64,000 nt of DNA from Hordeum vulgare subsp. vulgare (Eukaryota > Streptophyta > Magnoliopsida > Poales > Poaceae): contig NC_058524.1 of assembly GCF_904849725.1 (NCBI RefSeq), forward strand, positions 551,121,763 to 551,185,762. Reading direction: 5' to 3'. A program made the translations under genes and the position numbers. How positions within the stretch are numbered: position 1 is the stretch's first letter; each line of letters begins with the position of its first letter. The notes below the pieces were generated by a model, which saw only the letters and a program-made list of their open reading frames with translations, was not told the origin of the DNA and did not search any database. Below are positions 1 through 12,900 of this stretch, one piece after another.

Positions 1-58
1 AAGATATAGATCTGAGATTGGGGCGGTGGTGCCACGTGGGCCCCACAAGCCTGCATGG
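1..58 (-). repeat. left remnant of an older Gypsy LTR (target of the element at 59-20,713)
   Basis: GC-rich sequence with a gtgggccccacaag segment typical of the middle of Triticeae Gypsy LTRs. It ends in CATGG next to the TG of the inserted LTR; the other flank begins CACGA, which is the same five bases with two transitions. I take both flanks as one interrupted LTR whose other half is 20,714-20,989. Confidence 0.45.
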
Positions 59-1655
59 TGCTACTGCGACAATAGACCTTCCCTGGTACGGCGCCAGGAA
101 TCCTGCTGCTACGACTACGCCTTTAGGGACTTCCTTGGCAAATATGCAAAGGATTTCCCCGCGGCCTTGGAGCCTTGCGTTGGTGTTCCCTTGAAGCGGA
201 AAGGGTGATGTAGCACAGCGGCGGTAAGTATTTCCCTCAGTTTTGGGAACCAAGGTATCGAACCAATGGAAGATCTCGTCAAGTCACAAGTACCTGCACA
301 AACACAAAGAGCTTGCACCCAACGTTATGAAGGGGTTGTCAATCCCTTATAGATTGTTTGCAAAGTGAGAACTGAAAGCAACAAAGTAAACAAGCAAAGT
401 AAAAGTGAAAGTGGAAACGATAGTTGTGAATAGACCCGGGGGCTGTAGTGTTCACTAGTGGCTTCTCCCATGAAAGCAAGTAGACGGTGGGTGGACGAAT
501 TACTGTTGAGCAATTGATAGAACTGCGCAGAGTCGTGACGTTATCTAAGGCAATGATTATATCTATAGGCATCACGTTCAAAACAAGTAGACTGATACTT
601 TCTGCATCTACTACTATTACTCCACACGTCGACCGCTATCCAGCATGCATCTAGTGTATTAGGTCCAAAAGAACCGAGTAACACCTTAAGCAAGATGACA
701 TGATGTAGATGGACAATCTCATATCTATGATAAAAGCCCATCTTGTTACCCTTGATGGAAACAACACGATGCGTGCCGTGCTGCCCCTTTTGTCACTGGG
801 AAAGGTCACCACACGGTATGAACCCAAAACCAAGCACTTCTCCCATCGCAAGAATCATAGATCTAGTTGGCCAAACAAAACCCAAGACTCGGAGAGACTT
901 ATAAGGATATCAAATCATGCAAATAAGAAATTAGCAAAGACTCAAATATAATTCATAGATAATCTGATCACAAATCCACAATTCGTCGGAACTCGACAAA
1001 CACACCGCCAAAGAGGATTACATCGGATAGATCTCCATGAAGATCATGGAGAACTTTGTATTGAAGATCTAAGAAAGAGAAGAAGCCATCTAGCTACTAA
1101 CTACGGACCTGTAGGTCTGAAGTGGATTACTCACGAGTCATTGGAGAGGCGATGATGTTGATGTAGAATCCCTCCAACTCCAAAGTCCCCTCCGGTAGGG
1201 CACCGGGAAGGGTCTCCAGATGAGATCTCGCAGAAACGGAAGCTTGTGGCAGCGGAAAAGTGTTTTCGTGGATGCCCTGGTTTTTTCTGGATTTTTAGGG
1301 AATTTATAGGCCAAAGACCTAGGGCAGGGGAGCGGTAGGGGAGCCACAAGCTTGGTTGCCACGGCCTCCCCCCTGGCCGCGGCAACAGGGCTTGTGGGCC
1401 CACTGCCTTGGCCCTCAAGCCTCTCGATCTTCTTCCGTTCTGGAAAAATTTATTTCGGGGATTTTATTCTGTTTGGACTCCGTTCCAAAATCAGATGTGA
1501 AAAGAGTCAAAAACACAGAAAAACACGAACTGGCACTTGGCACTGAATTAATAAGTTAGTCCCAAAAAATATATAAAAGGTTAACAAAACATCCAAAGTT
1601 GACAAGATAACAGCGTGAAACCATCAAATATTATAGATATGTTTGAGACGTATCA
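59..1655 (-). repeat. 3' LTR of the Gypsy element
   Basis: A 1,597-bp LTR read on the minus strand from TGATACGTCT at 1,655 to TAGCA at 59. It matches 5,366-6,856 plus 20,596-20,713 along its whole length. Short open frames inside it are shared by both copies in non-coding fashion and are not genes. Confidence 0.9.
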
Positions 1656-4476
1656 AGCATCCCCAAGCTTAACTCCTGCTCGTCCTCGAGTAGGGAAGTG
1701 ATAAAGAATGAATTTTTGATGCTTTCATGGTACCTAGCATAGATGTCCTTTGTAACTCCTCTTATGTGACATGAATGTTCAGATCCATTAGATTCAAAAC
1801 AATAGTTTGCTATTGACGTGGAGACAATAATAATTCAAGCAAACTGGCAAGGTAATCATGAACTTTCAAAATAACAAGGCCAAAAGAAAGTTATCCCTAC
1901 AAAATCATATAGTCTGGCTATGCTCTATCATCATTGCACAACGAATTTAAATCATGCACAACCCCGGTATTGGACAAGTAATTGTTTTCACACATTTACT
2001 TTCTCAAACTTTTTCGACTCTCACGCAATACATGAGCGTGAGCCATGGTTTTAGCACTATAAGTGGTGTGGAGTGTCGTGGAGGTTGCAAGACAAACAAG
2101 GAGAAGATGGTCACATTGACTAGGCATATCAATGAGCTATGGAGATGCTCATCAATAGATATCAACGTGAATGAGTAGGGATTGCCATGCAATTGATGCA
2201 CTAGAGCTAAGAGTATGTGAAAGCTCTTAAAGAAAACTAATGGGTGTGCATCAAACTTGCTTGCTCACGAAGACCTAAGGAAAATTTGAGAAAGCCTATC
2301 ATTGGAATATACGAGCGAAGTTATATAATGAAGATTTCCCACTAACTATATGGTGGTGACAAAACGAGAGACTCTCAATCATGAAGATCATGGTGCTTAA
2401 TATGCACAAGTGTGGAAAGGTGGTAGCATTGTCCCTTCTCTCTTTTTCTCTCATATATATAGTTTTTTTGTGGGCTCTTTGGCCTCATTTTTTTGGTGGG
2501 CATCTTTGGCCTCTTTTATTTCCTTACATGGGACAATGCTCCATCAATGATGATCATCACACTTACAACTCAAAACTTAGAGCAATGATGACCCTATATG
2601 AATGCCTTCGGTAGTGTACCGTGACAATGATCTAGCATGGCATAGGCATAAATGGAAACATCATGCTAGCTATCTTACGATCATGCAATGGCAATGTAGA
2701 AGTGGTTGCACATGTCATGGTGGTAGTTGCATGGCAATATATCTCGGAATGGCTTTGAAAAAGACATAGTAGGTAGGTATGGTGGCTGTTTTGAGGGAGG
2801 CTAATGGTGGGTTTTGTGCACCGGCGAAAATTGCACGGCACTAAAGAAGATTGTGATGGTGGAAGGTGAAAGTGCATCTAAACCATGGACTCAACATTAG
2901 TCATGAAGAACTCATATACTTGTTGCAAAAGTTTTAGTAGTAATCGAAACAAAGCATTCAACGCATACTCCTAGGGGAAGGGTTGGTAGGTATAAACCAT
3001 CGCGCGATCCCGACCGCCACACAAAGGATGACAATCAATAGACAAATCATGCTCAGACTTCATCACATAGCGGTTCACCATACGTGCATGCTACGGGAAT
3101 CACTAACTTCAACACAAGTATTTCTAGATCCACAACACCTTACTAATATAACTTCAATATTACCACAACCACAACTCAAAACTAATTGAGATGAATCAAA
3201 CTTCTCTAACTATTCAATGCACATGAAGGTGGAAGTTTTCATATCCCTTTGGATAACTACCCCTTTTGAGACTACTATCAAAGCATAGATCAACTACCAA
3301 GCCACGCACCGTTGTGCTCTAAAAGATATAAGTGAAGCACATAGAGCAAAGGCAACTAGCTCAAAACATATAAGTGAAGCACATATGAGCTGAATTGTCT
3401 AACCAAAGGATATAAGTGAAGCTCGACAAAATCATGGTGAGTCCATGTCTCTCTCTAGGTGTGCAGCAAGGATGATTGTGACATAAAAAATAAAAGACTC
3501 CTACGATACAAGATGCTCCAAGCAAAACACATAACATGTGGTGAATAAAAATATAGCCCCAAGTAATGTTACCGATGGATTGAAGACGAAAGAGGGGATG
3601 CCTTCCCGGGGCATCCCCTAGCTTAGGCTTTTACGGCATCCTTGAATCATCTTGGGGTGCCTTGGGCATCCCCAAGCTTGAGCTCTTGCCACTCTTTATC
3701 TTTTTGTCCATAAGAACTTCACCCAAAACTTGAAAACTTCACAACACGAAACTTAAACAAAAACTCGTGATAACATTAGTATAAGAAAGCAAACCACCAC
3801 TTCCTTAGGTACTGTAGAAAAATTAAATTCTACTTATGTTGATGTTGGGTAACTGTATTTTAAATCTTCCATGGCTAATACCCCTCGATACTATCCATAG
3901 TTTCATAAAATAAGCAACCAACTCAACAAAAACAAAATCTGTTAAAAGGAGACCAGTCTGTAGCAATCTGTATACTTCGTATACTTCTAGTACTTCAAAA
4001 ATTCTGAAAAATTACGACAGCCTGAAGAATTTGCATAGTAATCAGAAGAAAAAAGAATCAACTCAAAAGCTCTTACATAAAAAAAATGAAAATTCTTTTC
4101 TTGAGCAGAAAGTTTCTGTCTTTTCCAGCAAGACGAAACGATCATCCCCAAGACTAATCATAACGGTTTTGATTGGCACAAACGCAAAAAGAAACACAAA
4201 AAACACAATCATAACAGAATTATGAAAGTGTGGAAAACACAAAACAGAAAGAAAAAGGATAGAGTCGTTGGGTTACCTCCCAACAAGCGCTATTGTTTAA
4301 CGCCCTTAGCTAGGCATAAGGTGATGGAATCACGTATAATCATCCTTGGTGCTCAAACCATAAGTAGTGTGATCATTTATCATCTTAAGATCTTCATCTT
4401 TATTGGATTACTCACCACTAGCCTTAGGAACGAAAACAGACTTGACGGTCTTTTTGAGAGTGAGATTTGGAGTATT
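1656..4476 (-). other. non-coding internal domain of the Gypsy element, with polypurine tract
   Basis: Immediately inside the 3' LTR the minus strand reads taagcttggggatgct, a typical polypurine tract for second-strand priming (about 1,656-1,672). A related aagcttggggatgccc motif recurs near 3,664-3,680. Around 4,265-4,320 is the ttgttgggaggtaaccca motif that I recall from Triticeae Gypsy elements. No pol-like frame can be read on either strand, and the short ORFs show no recognisable domain. Confidence 0.6.
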
Positions 4477-5012
4477 TTACACAGCGGCAAAAGCGGAACC
4501 CATGTTGGTTATGACATCTTCTAGTTTGCCAATTCTAGAGGAATAATTAACTATAGGTTCCTTCTCCCTTAAATTTTTCAAGACCATTCCCACTTTGGAT
4601 CCGTACTGAGTAATTTGATTGTGGATCTTTCTGTCCAAACCCTCAATAAGTTCAATTGTGGCAATTTTGTTTTCAATAGCGTCAAGCCTTTGCATCACGT
4701 GTTCCAAGGTCAAGGTAGTTCCATTAACCATGAGCGGGGGTGAGCCTACCAAATTCATGATAGCTCCATAGGAGTCAATAGTATGGCTCCCTAAAAAATC
4801 CCGCCTACGATGGTATCAAGAATATACCTATTCCAAGGAGAGATTCCAACATAAAAACTGCGAAGAAGAACGGTAGTGGATTGCTTACGAGTGGATCTAC
4901 TTTGAGCATTGCAAATCCTGTACCAAGCGTCCTTTAAATTTTCTTCCTCATTCTGCCTGAAATTGAGAACTTCGTTCTCAGGAGTATCGTTTGGAGTAGT
5001 GAGTCTAGCCAT
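4477..5012 (-). pseudogene. gag-like protein remnant, frameshifted
   Basis: On the minus strand an ATG at 5,012 opens a frame beginning MARLTTPNDTPENEVLNFRQ. It continues through a helical segment (LKDAWYRIC, LLRSFYVGI, WNRYILDTIVGG) that resembles the N-terminal part of gag-like proteins in Triticeae Gypsy elements. The frame stops at 4,791 just after GGIF. Loss of one base in the T-rich run there would explain the break, because the next frame resumes with a gag-like NLVGSPP and then a heptad-rich segment (LEHVMQRLDAIENKIATIE) to 4,477. There is no zinc knuckle and no downstream pol. It sits between the leader and non-coding DNA, as gag should. Function as a capsid protein is inferred from position and resemblance only. 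Confidence 0.6.
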
Positions 5013-5056
5013 TGATGGACTATCCCACACACGAACGAGCAGGAAGCAAGCGAGTA

Positions 5057-5205
5057 AAGCGGGCAAAAGAAAATGGCAAAAAGGCAAAAGAAAATGGCAA
5101 AGGAGAAAGGCAAAGGGCAAAAGAAAGCGGCAAAGGAAAATGGAAAAAAGGCAAATGAAAACGGCAAAGGAGAAAGGCAAATGAAAACGGCAAATGTGAA
5201 GTGGG
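5057..5205 (+). repeat. purine-rich minisatellite in the retrotransposon leader
   Basis: Imperfect tandem copies of ggcaaaagaaaat and ggcaaaggagaaa, almost free of pyrimidines on the plus strand. It lies between the primer-binding site and the gag-like start, so in the element's RNA it is a pyrimidine-rich 5' leader. Confidence 0.8.
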
Positions 5206-5337
5206 GGAGAGGAAAACGAGAGGCAACTGGCAAAAAAAAGTAAATGCAAGAGATGAGTTTGTGACACCTACTTGGATAGATCTCCTCCTTGCGCCAGAAA
5301 TCAGCACGTTCAAGAGAGACTATTCTTGACTTGATCC

Positions 5338-5355
5338 TCCCCGGCAACGGCGCCA
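5338..5355 (-). other. primer-binding site of the Gypsy element
   Basis: The minus strand reads TGGCGCCGTTGCCGGGGA ten bases inside the 5' LTR end (5,366). This is the usual Triticeae Gypsy PBS form. A second, degenerate copy (tggcgccgtaccaggg) lies inside the LTR itself at about 5,389-5,404. Confidence 0.8.
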
Positions 5356-5365
5356 GAAATCCTTC

Positions 5366-6856
5366 TGCTACTGCGACAACAGACCTTCCCTGGTACGGCG
5401 CCAGGAATCCTGCTGCTACGGCTACGCCTTTAGGGACTTCCTTGGCAAATATGCAAAGGATTTCCCCGCGGCCTTGGAGCCTTGCGTTGGTGTTCCCTTG
5501 AAGAGGAAAGGGTGATGTAGCACAGCGGCGGTAAGTATTTCCCTCAGTTTTGAGAACCAAGGTATCGAACCAATGGAACATCTCGTCAAGTCACAAGTAC
5601 CTGCTCAAACACAAAGAGATTGCACCCAACGCTATGAAGGGGTTGTCAATCCCTTATAGATTGTTTGCAAAGTGAGAATTGAAAGCAACAAAGTAAACAA
5701 GCAAAGTAAAAGTGAAAGTGGAAACGATAGTTGTGAATAGACCCGGGGGCCGTAGTGTTCACTAGTGGCTTCTCTCATGAAAGCAAGTAGACGGTGGGTG
5801 AACGAATTACTGTCGAGCAATTGATAGAATTGCGCAAAGTCGTGACGTTATCTAAGGCAATGATTATATCTATAGGCATCACGTCCAAAACAAGTAGACC
5901 GATACTTTCTGCATCTACTACTATTACTCCACACGTCGACCGCTATCCAGCATGTATCTAGTGTATTAGGTCCAAAAGAACAGAGTAACGCCTTAAGCAA
6001 GATGACATGATGTAGATGGACAATCTCATATCTACGATAAAAGCCCATCTTGTTACCCTTGATGGCAACAACACGATATGTGCCTTGCTGCCCCTTCTGT
6101 CACTGGGAAAGGTCACCACATGGTATGAACCCAAAACCAAGCACTTCTCCCATTGCAAGAATCATAGATCTAGTTGGCCAAACAAAACCCAAGACTCGGA
6201 GAGACTTACAAGGATATCAAATCATGCAAATAAGAAATCAGCAAAGACTCAAATATAATTCATAGATAATCTGATCACAAATCCAAAATTCATCGGATCT
6301 CGACAAACACACCGCCAAAGAGGATTACATCGGATAGATCTCTCCAAGATCATGGAGAACTTTGTATTCAAGATCCAAGAGAGAGAAGAAGCCATCTAGC
6401 TACTAACTACGGACCCGTAGGTCTGAAGTGGACTACTCGCGAGTCATTGGAGAGGCGATGATGTTGATGTAGAAGCCCTCCAACTCCAAAGTCCCCTCCG
6501 GCAAGGCACCGGGAAGGGTCTCCAGATGAGATCTCGCGGAAACGGAAGCTTGCGGCGGCGGAAAAGTGTTTTTCGTGGATGCCCTGATTTTTTCTGGCTT
6601 TTTAGGGAATTTATAGGCCAAAGACCTAGGGCAGGGGAGCGCCGGGGGGGCCACAAGCTTGGTTGCCGCGGCCTCCCCCCCTGGTCGGGGCAACAAGGCT
6701 TGTGGGCCCCCTGTGGGCCCACTGCCTTGGCCCTCAAGCCTCCCGATCTTCTTCCGTTCTGGAAAATTTTATTTCGGGGATTTTATTCCGTTTGGACTCC
6801 GTTCCAAAATCAGATCTGAAAAGAGTCAAAAACACAGAAAAACTGGAACTGGCACT
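5366..6856 (-). repeat. 5' LTR of the Gypsy element, larger part
   Basis: 1,491 bp matching the 3' LTR base for base apart from scattered substitutions and small indels. It is broken after ggcACT by CACTA-1 and resumes at 20,596 with ttggcactgaattaataag, exactly where the other LTR continues. Confidence 0.92.
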
Positions 6857-7090
6857 CACTACTCGGAAAATGGTTTTTAACGACGACATATGTGGTCGTT
6901 AAAGGTGGGATTGTGGTCGTTAAAGGTCATTAACGACCACAATATGCTGGTCGTAATAGGCTCCGTCGTTAAAAGTATAACGACCACATACCTTTTGTGG
7001 TCGTTATTTTTGTAGCGACGGGGCGGTGTGTTGTCGTTGATTCCAAGGCAATAACGACCACAATCGTAGTATTAACTACCACCTTTGTGG
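6857..7090. repeat. left terminal and subterminal repeats of CACTA-1
   Basis: Many direct and inverted copies of the decamer gtggtcgtta (taacgaccac), e.g. near 6,892, 6,911, 6,930, 6,978, 6,997 and 7,051. Weaker copies occur at the other end (about 20,462-20,575). In En/Spm elements such subterminal repeats bind the element's accessory protein; binding here is inferred. Confidence 0.8.
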
Positions 7091-7599
7091 TCGCTAATAA
7101 TATTATCATGGTGACCAAAGTATTATTAATGACCACTCTCTTTATACTTTTATATCCTTCTGAAACACTTATATTTAGTAGAAGATTCGGTTCAGCAATC
7201 ACTTTATGCAGCATCTAACATTTCAATGTTAACATCCACATTAATATAGAAAGAAAATAATATGAATTAAAAGGGTCATAGTCGCTTTTATTAGTAGAAA
7301 TATCAATATTCGGATATATAATTCTGAAATTAAAATATCATCACACAAGTTTCAGTCAAAAGCATTCCTTATATGACCAATGTACTTGATCATATCTATC
7401 CTGAAAACAACACAACTATAAATGATAATATTAATTAATCTTCAATGGAGGGGCAACATCGTTGTTTCAATGGATATCATTCTTCATCGACCAATTACAA
7501 TGCCTCCAAATGCTTCCATATATTACGCCATCATCCTACAAAATGTTGAGTAGTTTATGAAACTCGGTCCATGTAAATAAATTGTCAATAACATACAAA

Positions 7600-8300
7600 T
7601 TCAGTGTATGAGAACAACTTACTTTTTGATACTTCTTGCACCATGCCCTTGAACTTTTCTTCGAGTACTTGTTTCACTTTCTTAGAAGTGTCAAGTTTAG
7701 AGACCGATTCCGCCCTACTTAATGCTTGTGCTCGCAAATCTCCAACTCTAATTCCACCACCACAACCAACTACGGGTTCACACCACTTAGATGAGTCACA
7801 TTCTACATGACTTCAGCATTCAAAAGAACAAGATATTTGCATCAACTTCTATCTGTTAGTAGGAATTGTACACTTGCTACCCATTATAGAAATTAATGCA
7901 ATTAAATTAAGTCTATAGATTTGGCAGAGGTGGTAGAATCAGCCAAGGTTGTATCCTTCTTGTGTATCTTGGAAAATGGTTTATCCATACTCAGTGGCTT
8001 GTTTCCCTTTCCTCCCTGTTCTAACATAGGCAAGATAAGATAAGTTAAAATAAAAGTGTGTACATTGATAAGATAAGTTAAATTAAAATAAAGGCTACTA
8101 TTACTTCAAATAAAATGACAAGACAAGTAACACTGATATTATATTATTGGAAAAAGAAAAGATAAATTATAGTGTGTATCATGTCCCGTATTATGTATCT
8201 AAAGGATTTACTGCCAGATCGATGAAACATTTTGTACATAACAATATGGCTTATTGCTTGTTTAGAAACTGCAGCAACTCCATTCTCATCAGCAAAAGCA
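7600..8300 (-). pseudogene. possible exon remnants of a CACTA-1 protein
   Basis: The minus strand holds three short stretches that look like coding sequence rather than random DNA. They are a charged segment ending KVKQVLEEKFKGMVQEVSK (about 7,610-7,780), a basic segment with KPFSKIHKKDTTLADSTTSA (about 7,915-8,010), and AHVCAFADENGVAAVSKQAI (about 8,215-8,310). They do not join in one frame and I recognise no family. The first would fit a coiled-coil C-terminus of a transposon accessory protein. The rest of 7,091-8,741 is AT-rich with nothing identifiable. Confidence 0.25.
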
Positions 8301-8741
8301 CAGACATGAGCGACATATCATTAGTGCATTAATCAAACAGTGGGCTTATTTCATTTTATGTTTTTGTAAAAATTCAAACATCTACATAATTATGTATGCT
8401 TATAAAAAGAGTATACAACATGTAGTCACAATCACAACAATAATAGTATGGAAAAATACTAAGATAAATTGTGTTTTTGTGTTGTATTGACGTTAATATA
8501 GCATCTCTTTTTTTTAGAATTCCAACCTCGGAATCAATCACATCTAAGAAATCATAAAAATACGTATATGTGCATATAAGCGGCTGATGTAGACAGAACT
8601 CCTAAACATACACGTACTCCTAGACCTGCACGTACGTACTAGTACTTAAATCCTATAACCAGACTAAACACCTATACCAAACATACCATGACTGAATATG
8701 GACTAGTACTCCTACACGACCAATGCATCTACATAGATACA

Positions 8742-8950
8742 CACTAGTGGGGACGGGGCCTTTAGCCCCGGCCCGTAAGGGGCTTTAGTCCCGGTTCACC
8801 AACCGGGACTAAAGGGGCGGGACTAAAGGCCTAACCTTTAGTCCCGGTCCTGTTACAATCCGGGACTAAAGGTGCTCCACGTGGGCGCCTCGTAGCGCCC
8901 CAGGGGCAGGCCCTTTAGTCCCGGTTCGTTACACGGACCGGGACTAAAGA
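8742..8950. repeat. left subterminal repeats of CACTA-2
   Basis: About eight copies of the decamer gggactaaag or its complement, arranged in inverted pairs around short spacers (gggccgg, ttcaccaac, ttacaatcc). They would fold into stem-loops and are likely sites for the element's DNA-binding protein. Confidence 0.85.
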
Positions 8951-9229
8951 TTTTCAGATTTTGCTTATTTTTGGGGGTTTTTTTTTTGAATGAAATTATT
9001 TTTGGGTTTTAGGGTTTTAGGGTTTAGGTGTTCGGGAGATTAACGTGATGCCTCGTTTGGTGTTCGGAAATTAGTTTTCATATAATTTAAATAGAAATAA
9101 TTATGCATATATATAAGATTAACTTATCTTACAAGCGAGCATATATATACAATTATATGAAGATCTGAATTATCGGGACTAGAGCCCGTCTATTCGATTA
9201 CATGGACGAACATCAGTAATGGCCCATAG

Positions 9230-9910
9230 CTACACTAAATCGTCCTTTGTTATCTATAGCTTCCGTCCTCAGAAATCCCGCAAGCTCCTCTGCAACAGCA
9301 ATCGCGCGTTGCTCTGGTAGGACCTTCGTCCTCATGGCCGTGTGCTATATAAGAAGAGGAGATGAATATGAATATCAATCATGATAACAAAGAATGATGG
9401 GTAAAAATAGAGGTGTGAATGTTCATTGCTTACGTCGAATCTGTGATCCTTGAGCTCAGAGGTAAACGTGCGAATGGTCTCGCAAACATAGTATCCGCAT
9501 AGATGCGTTCCCCGTGGCTGCTGGTCGCACTTTACGAGAATAGAATATATATAATCAAAATAATAATCTAGCATCATAAATGTATTGAAAATTAATAGAA
9601 GTATATCATACTACTACTTACCTGAGCCGCTCTAAAGGTCAGCTTCTCAGGAAAGTTACCGGGAGTCACGCACTTGAACCGCTTCCAAACCCTGCCCGAC
9701 AAGGATAATGATTTGCTAAGTTTTTCATTAATTGATATATCAGAAAATCATCGAAAGAGACCGATAGAGCACAAGAATGATTGAAATTACCCTTGGAGCA
9801 TGTCCTGCAGGCTTTGGAACTGTTCCCAGGGTCTCGATAATGGGTCGAAGGCATCAACTCTTCCCTTATCAATTTGAATGTCCAACAGAATCCAATGGAA
9901 GCTGCACATG

Positions 9911-9976
<66 letters not shown>

Positions 9977-12900
9977 TAACTTATCAATTACACTTATAAG
10001 TGAATGGACACAACAGAGTAAAGACCCTCACCTGAAGTTGTATGGAAACAGTATGTGGTCACAGAAATTTTGATCTATTAGAAACCTTAGAAGGTTTTCC
10101 TCCATCTCCTTGGGTTTATCAGTTAGCGTCGCTATATGTATTTTATCTGGGTCAATAAACCCAATATTTAGGATGCTCTTACTTTTACAATCCAGAATCT
10201 TCATTCTGCATAATAGAGTACAAGTTATATATAGACAATGAATTGAAATAACTAAACAAGTTATATGTAGACAACGAATTGAAAAACTTATAGACAATAG
10301 CAACTCATAAGCGATTTTTCGAGGGCGTCGCCATTGTACATCTGGAAGAGTTCATCAAAGTCGATATGGATTTCTTCGGAGCGGCCGTAGTACTCCCGTG
10401 GGACACTCAGCACGATCATCGTTCTCCCATTCTTTGATTCACTTAAGTACCATTGATGCAAGTAACGCATATTTGTTGGGAGATCATCTTTGCTGACCAA
10501 AGGCTCTCCCATGACAAACTGTGGCTTAGGGGCTACCACAGCCTTGGGTATCCTGTCGTCTTGGGAAGCCAGCAAATCTTCAACCGAGATACCACATTCA
10601 GCCACCAACTCCTTTTCTCTTTCAAAAGCTTGCCCCTGCACCGGAGGGGGAACATTCTCGGTTAACACCTTGAGGGGTGGGATCGACTGTTTGGCCTGTT
10701 GTCCAAGCTAAGGAACGTCTGATTTTTTCTTGCTTGTAGTTGAACTTGATTTGCTTCCACTTGCATGTGATCTGCTCTTTTTCACTTCCTTCTACAATGT
10801 GCGTGTATAGTCATCAGGCTTATGGTGTAAGTCATACTGTGATGGAAGGGTTATGAAGTCTTTTGCCCATGCTATTTGCTTCTCGGTGTATTCCGGGCAG
10901 GGCTCGGGTTCCTTCTTTTTCATCTGCGCATCATGATGTTCCTTTTCTATCCTGGCGTTTTCCTCGGGGGTACGATCATAAGGTCTGATAGGAAGATTAG
11001 CATGAGGTACCTTTGGGAGGGGCGACCGTTTGCGCTTTGGGGGGCTCCGTCGCTTAGGAATCATCGACGGAGCGTTCTTGGTGGCACGCTTCCGCTTAGT
11101 ATCCTGTGCGGGCGGCGGCGGAGACGGACGACCCAAGTCCGGCGGCGGTGATCGAGATGGACTCGTGTTGTGCTGGCCGACGTCATGTGGAGGGCTTGGA
11201 GGTAATGGAGGTGTAGGTGACCTGCGACGACTCAGAGGCGGTGTTGTCCTTGGGGCCGAGCCTGGAAGCTTGATGTAGTTCTTGTCCCATAGGATGACTC
11301 CACCCAGTACTTCTCCGAGTGTCCTCTCATCTTCGGGTCCAGCTATGTCGAGCTCCATATCATGAAACCCCGTCATGATTTCATCCACCCCGACTTTAGC
11401 AAAGCCAGCTGGAATCTCACGGCCATGCCAGCGTGCATCAGGGCCAGAAGGTAAAGCTTGTCCGACGGCCACCTTCATGGATATGTTCTTGAATTTCTGA
11501 TGGAGTTCACATGATGTTGACTCCTTGATTCCATCCACGGGGTAGCCGGGACCGCCCTCTATCATTCTTCGTGCATCGTCGGGCAGGGCCTCAGATTCAG
11601 CCACGCTGCTTTTCTGCTTAGATGGGGCGCCAGTAATATCAAGTGCAGGATCTTCCTGGCGCGCTACTCCTCTAAGCTCATCAATCTGCTTCTGTTGCTC
11701 GTTAATCCTGGCAAGCAACTGATTGAACTTGTCATTCTCCTCATCCTGCTGCCACTTCTTTGCTCTCTCTCGGCTTCTGTAAGTGTCTTGGTCTCTGGCA
11801 AACCCAAGCCACCACGGGTAAGAAGGACCGAAGCCTCGCGTTCGTCCTCCATGTTCGTCATTGCCGAGGACCAGTGTGAGCAAATCTTTCTCTCTATCTG
11901 CAGTGAACTTTCTTTTTCCCTCCTTAATTTCTTTCACTATCATTTTCCAATTCTCCCTGGGTATCCTAAGACCATCACTGCAGATGAGGTCCCCTGTTTT
12001 TTCGTCGTACGACCTACCATGCGCAAGGAACCAATTTCTTGCTCTCAATTCCCACTCATCACGGAGTGGTTCAGGTACGATGCCTTTATCTAGCAGATCT
12101 TGCTCTTTCTTATCCCACTTTGGGATGGCAGTCTCATAGCCCCCTGGCCCCAGCTTGTGGTGATATTTCTTCTTGTCGGCATTTATCTTGTTCTTTTCTG
12201 ATAATGCATGGGCATCTTCTGACTCCTTGTACTCTTGAAATGCCTTCCAATGATTCGCCTGCTTGGCTAGATACCCCTCGAATACTGGCACTTTCTTTGT
12301 CTTCAGATAGTTTTTCCATAGCTTCTTCTTCCAGCTACGGAACAGTTCGGCCATCTTCTTTAGAGTCCACTGCTTGACTTTGGCCCTCAGTTTGTCTGCG
12401 GCGTCTTCATTCTCACATTCTGGCAGGTTGAAATGTGACATGAGATCATTCCAAAGATTATCTTTGTACCTTTCGGCGACATAGTCACTATCGGCTGCCC
12501 CTTTGCGCTTGTTCCACTCCCAAACGCTGATCGGGACGTGATCCCTAACGAGAACTCTGCATTGCTTCTTGAATGTGTCAGCAGCATTCTTAGGAAGCTT
12601 GGGTTCGCCCGTAGGCAATATCACCTCAAAGGTGTAATGCGTCCGTGCATCCAACTTTCTAGTCGGGCCTCGTTTCGTAGTTTTGCTCGATGTGGAGGCC
12701 TAAGAGGGAGAAACATTCGTCAAATGAATGTATATGTATATAATATAGAGCTATCTCCAATATTTTTCACATATTACAAGTGATTGTCGAACTTCATATG
12801 TATACCTCGCCGGACTTTATTATTTCTTCACCGGCTTCTCCATCAGTGGAGCTATCACCTTCTCCGTCATTGGACCTATCTCCTACCCCATCGGCTTCAT

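Noticed and set aside
4934..5581. 215-codon minus-strand frame crossing the Gypsy leader, PBS and LTR
   Set aside because: It spans the LTR/PBS boundary and the low-complexity leader, so it cannot be a protein of the element. The gag-like frame lies elsewhere.
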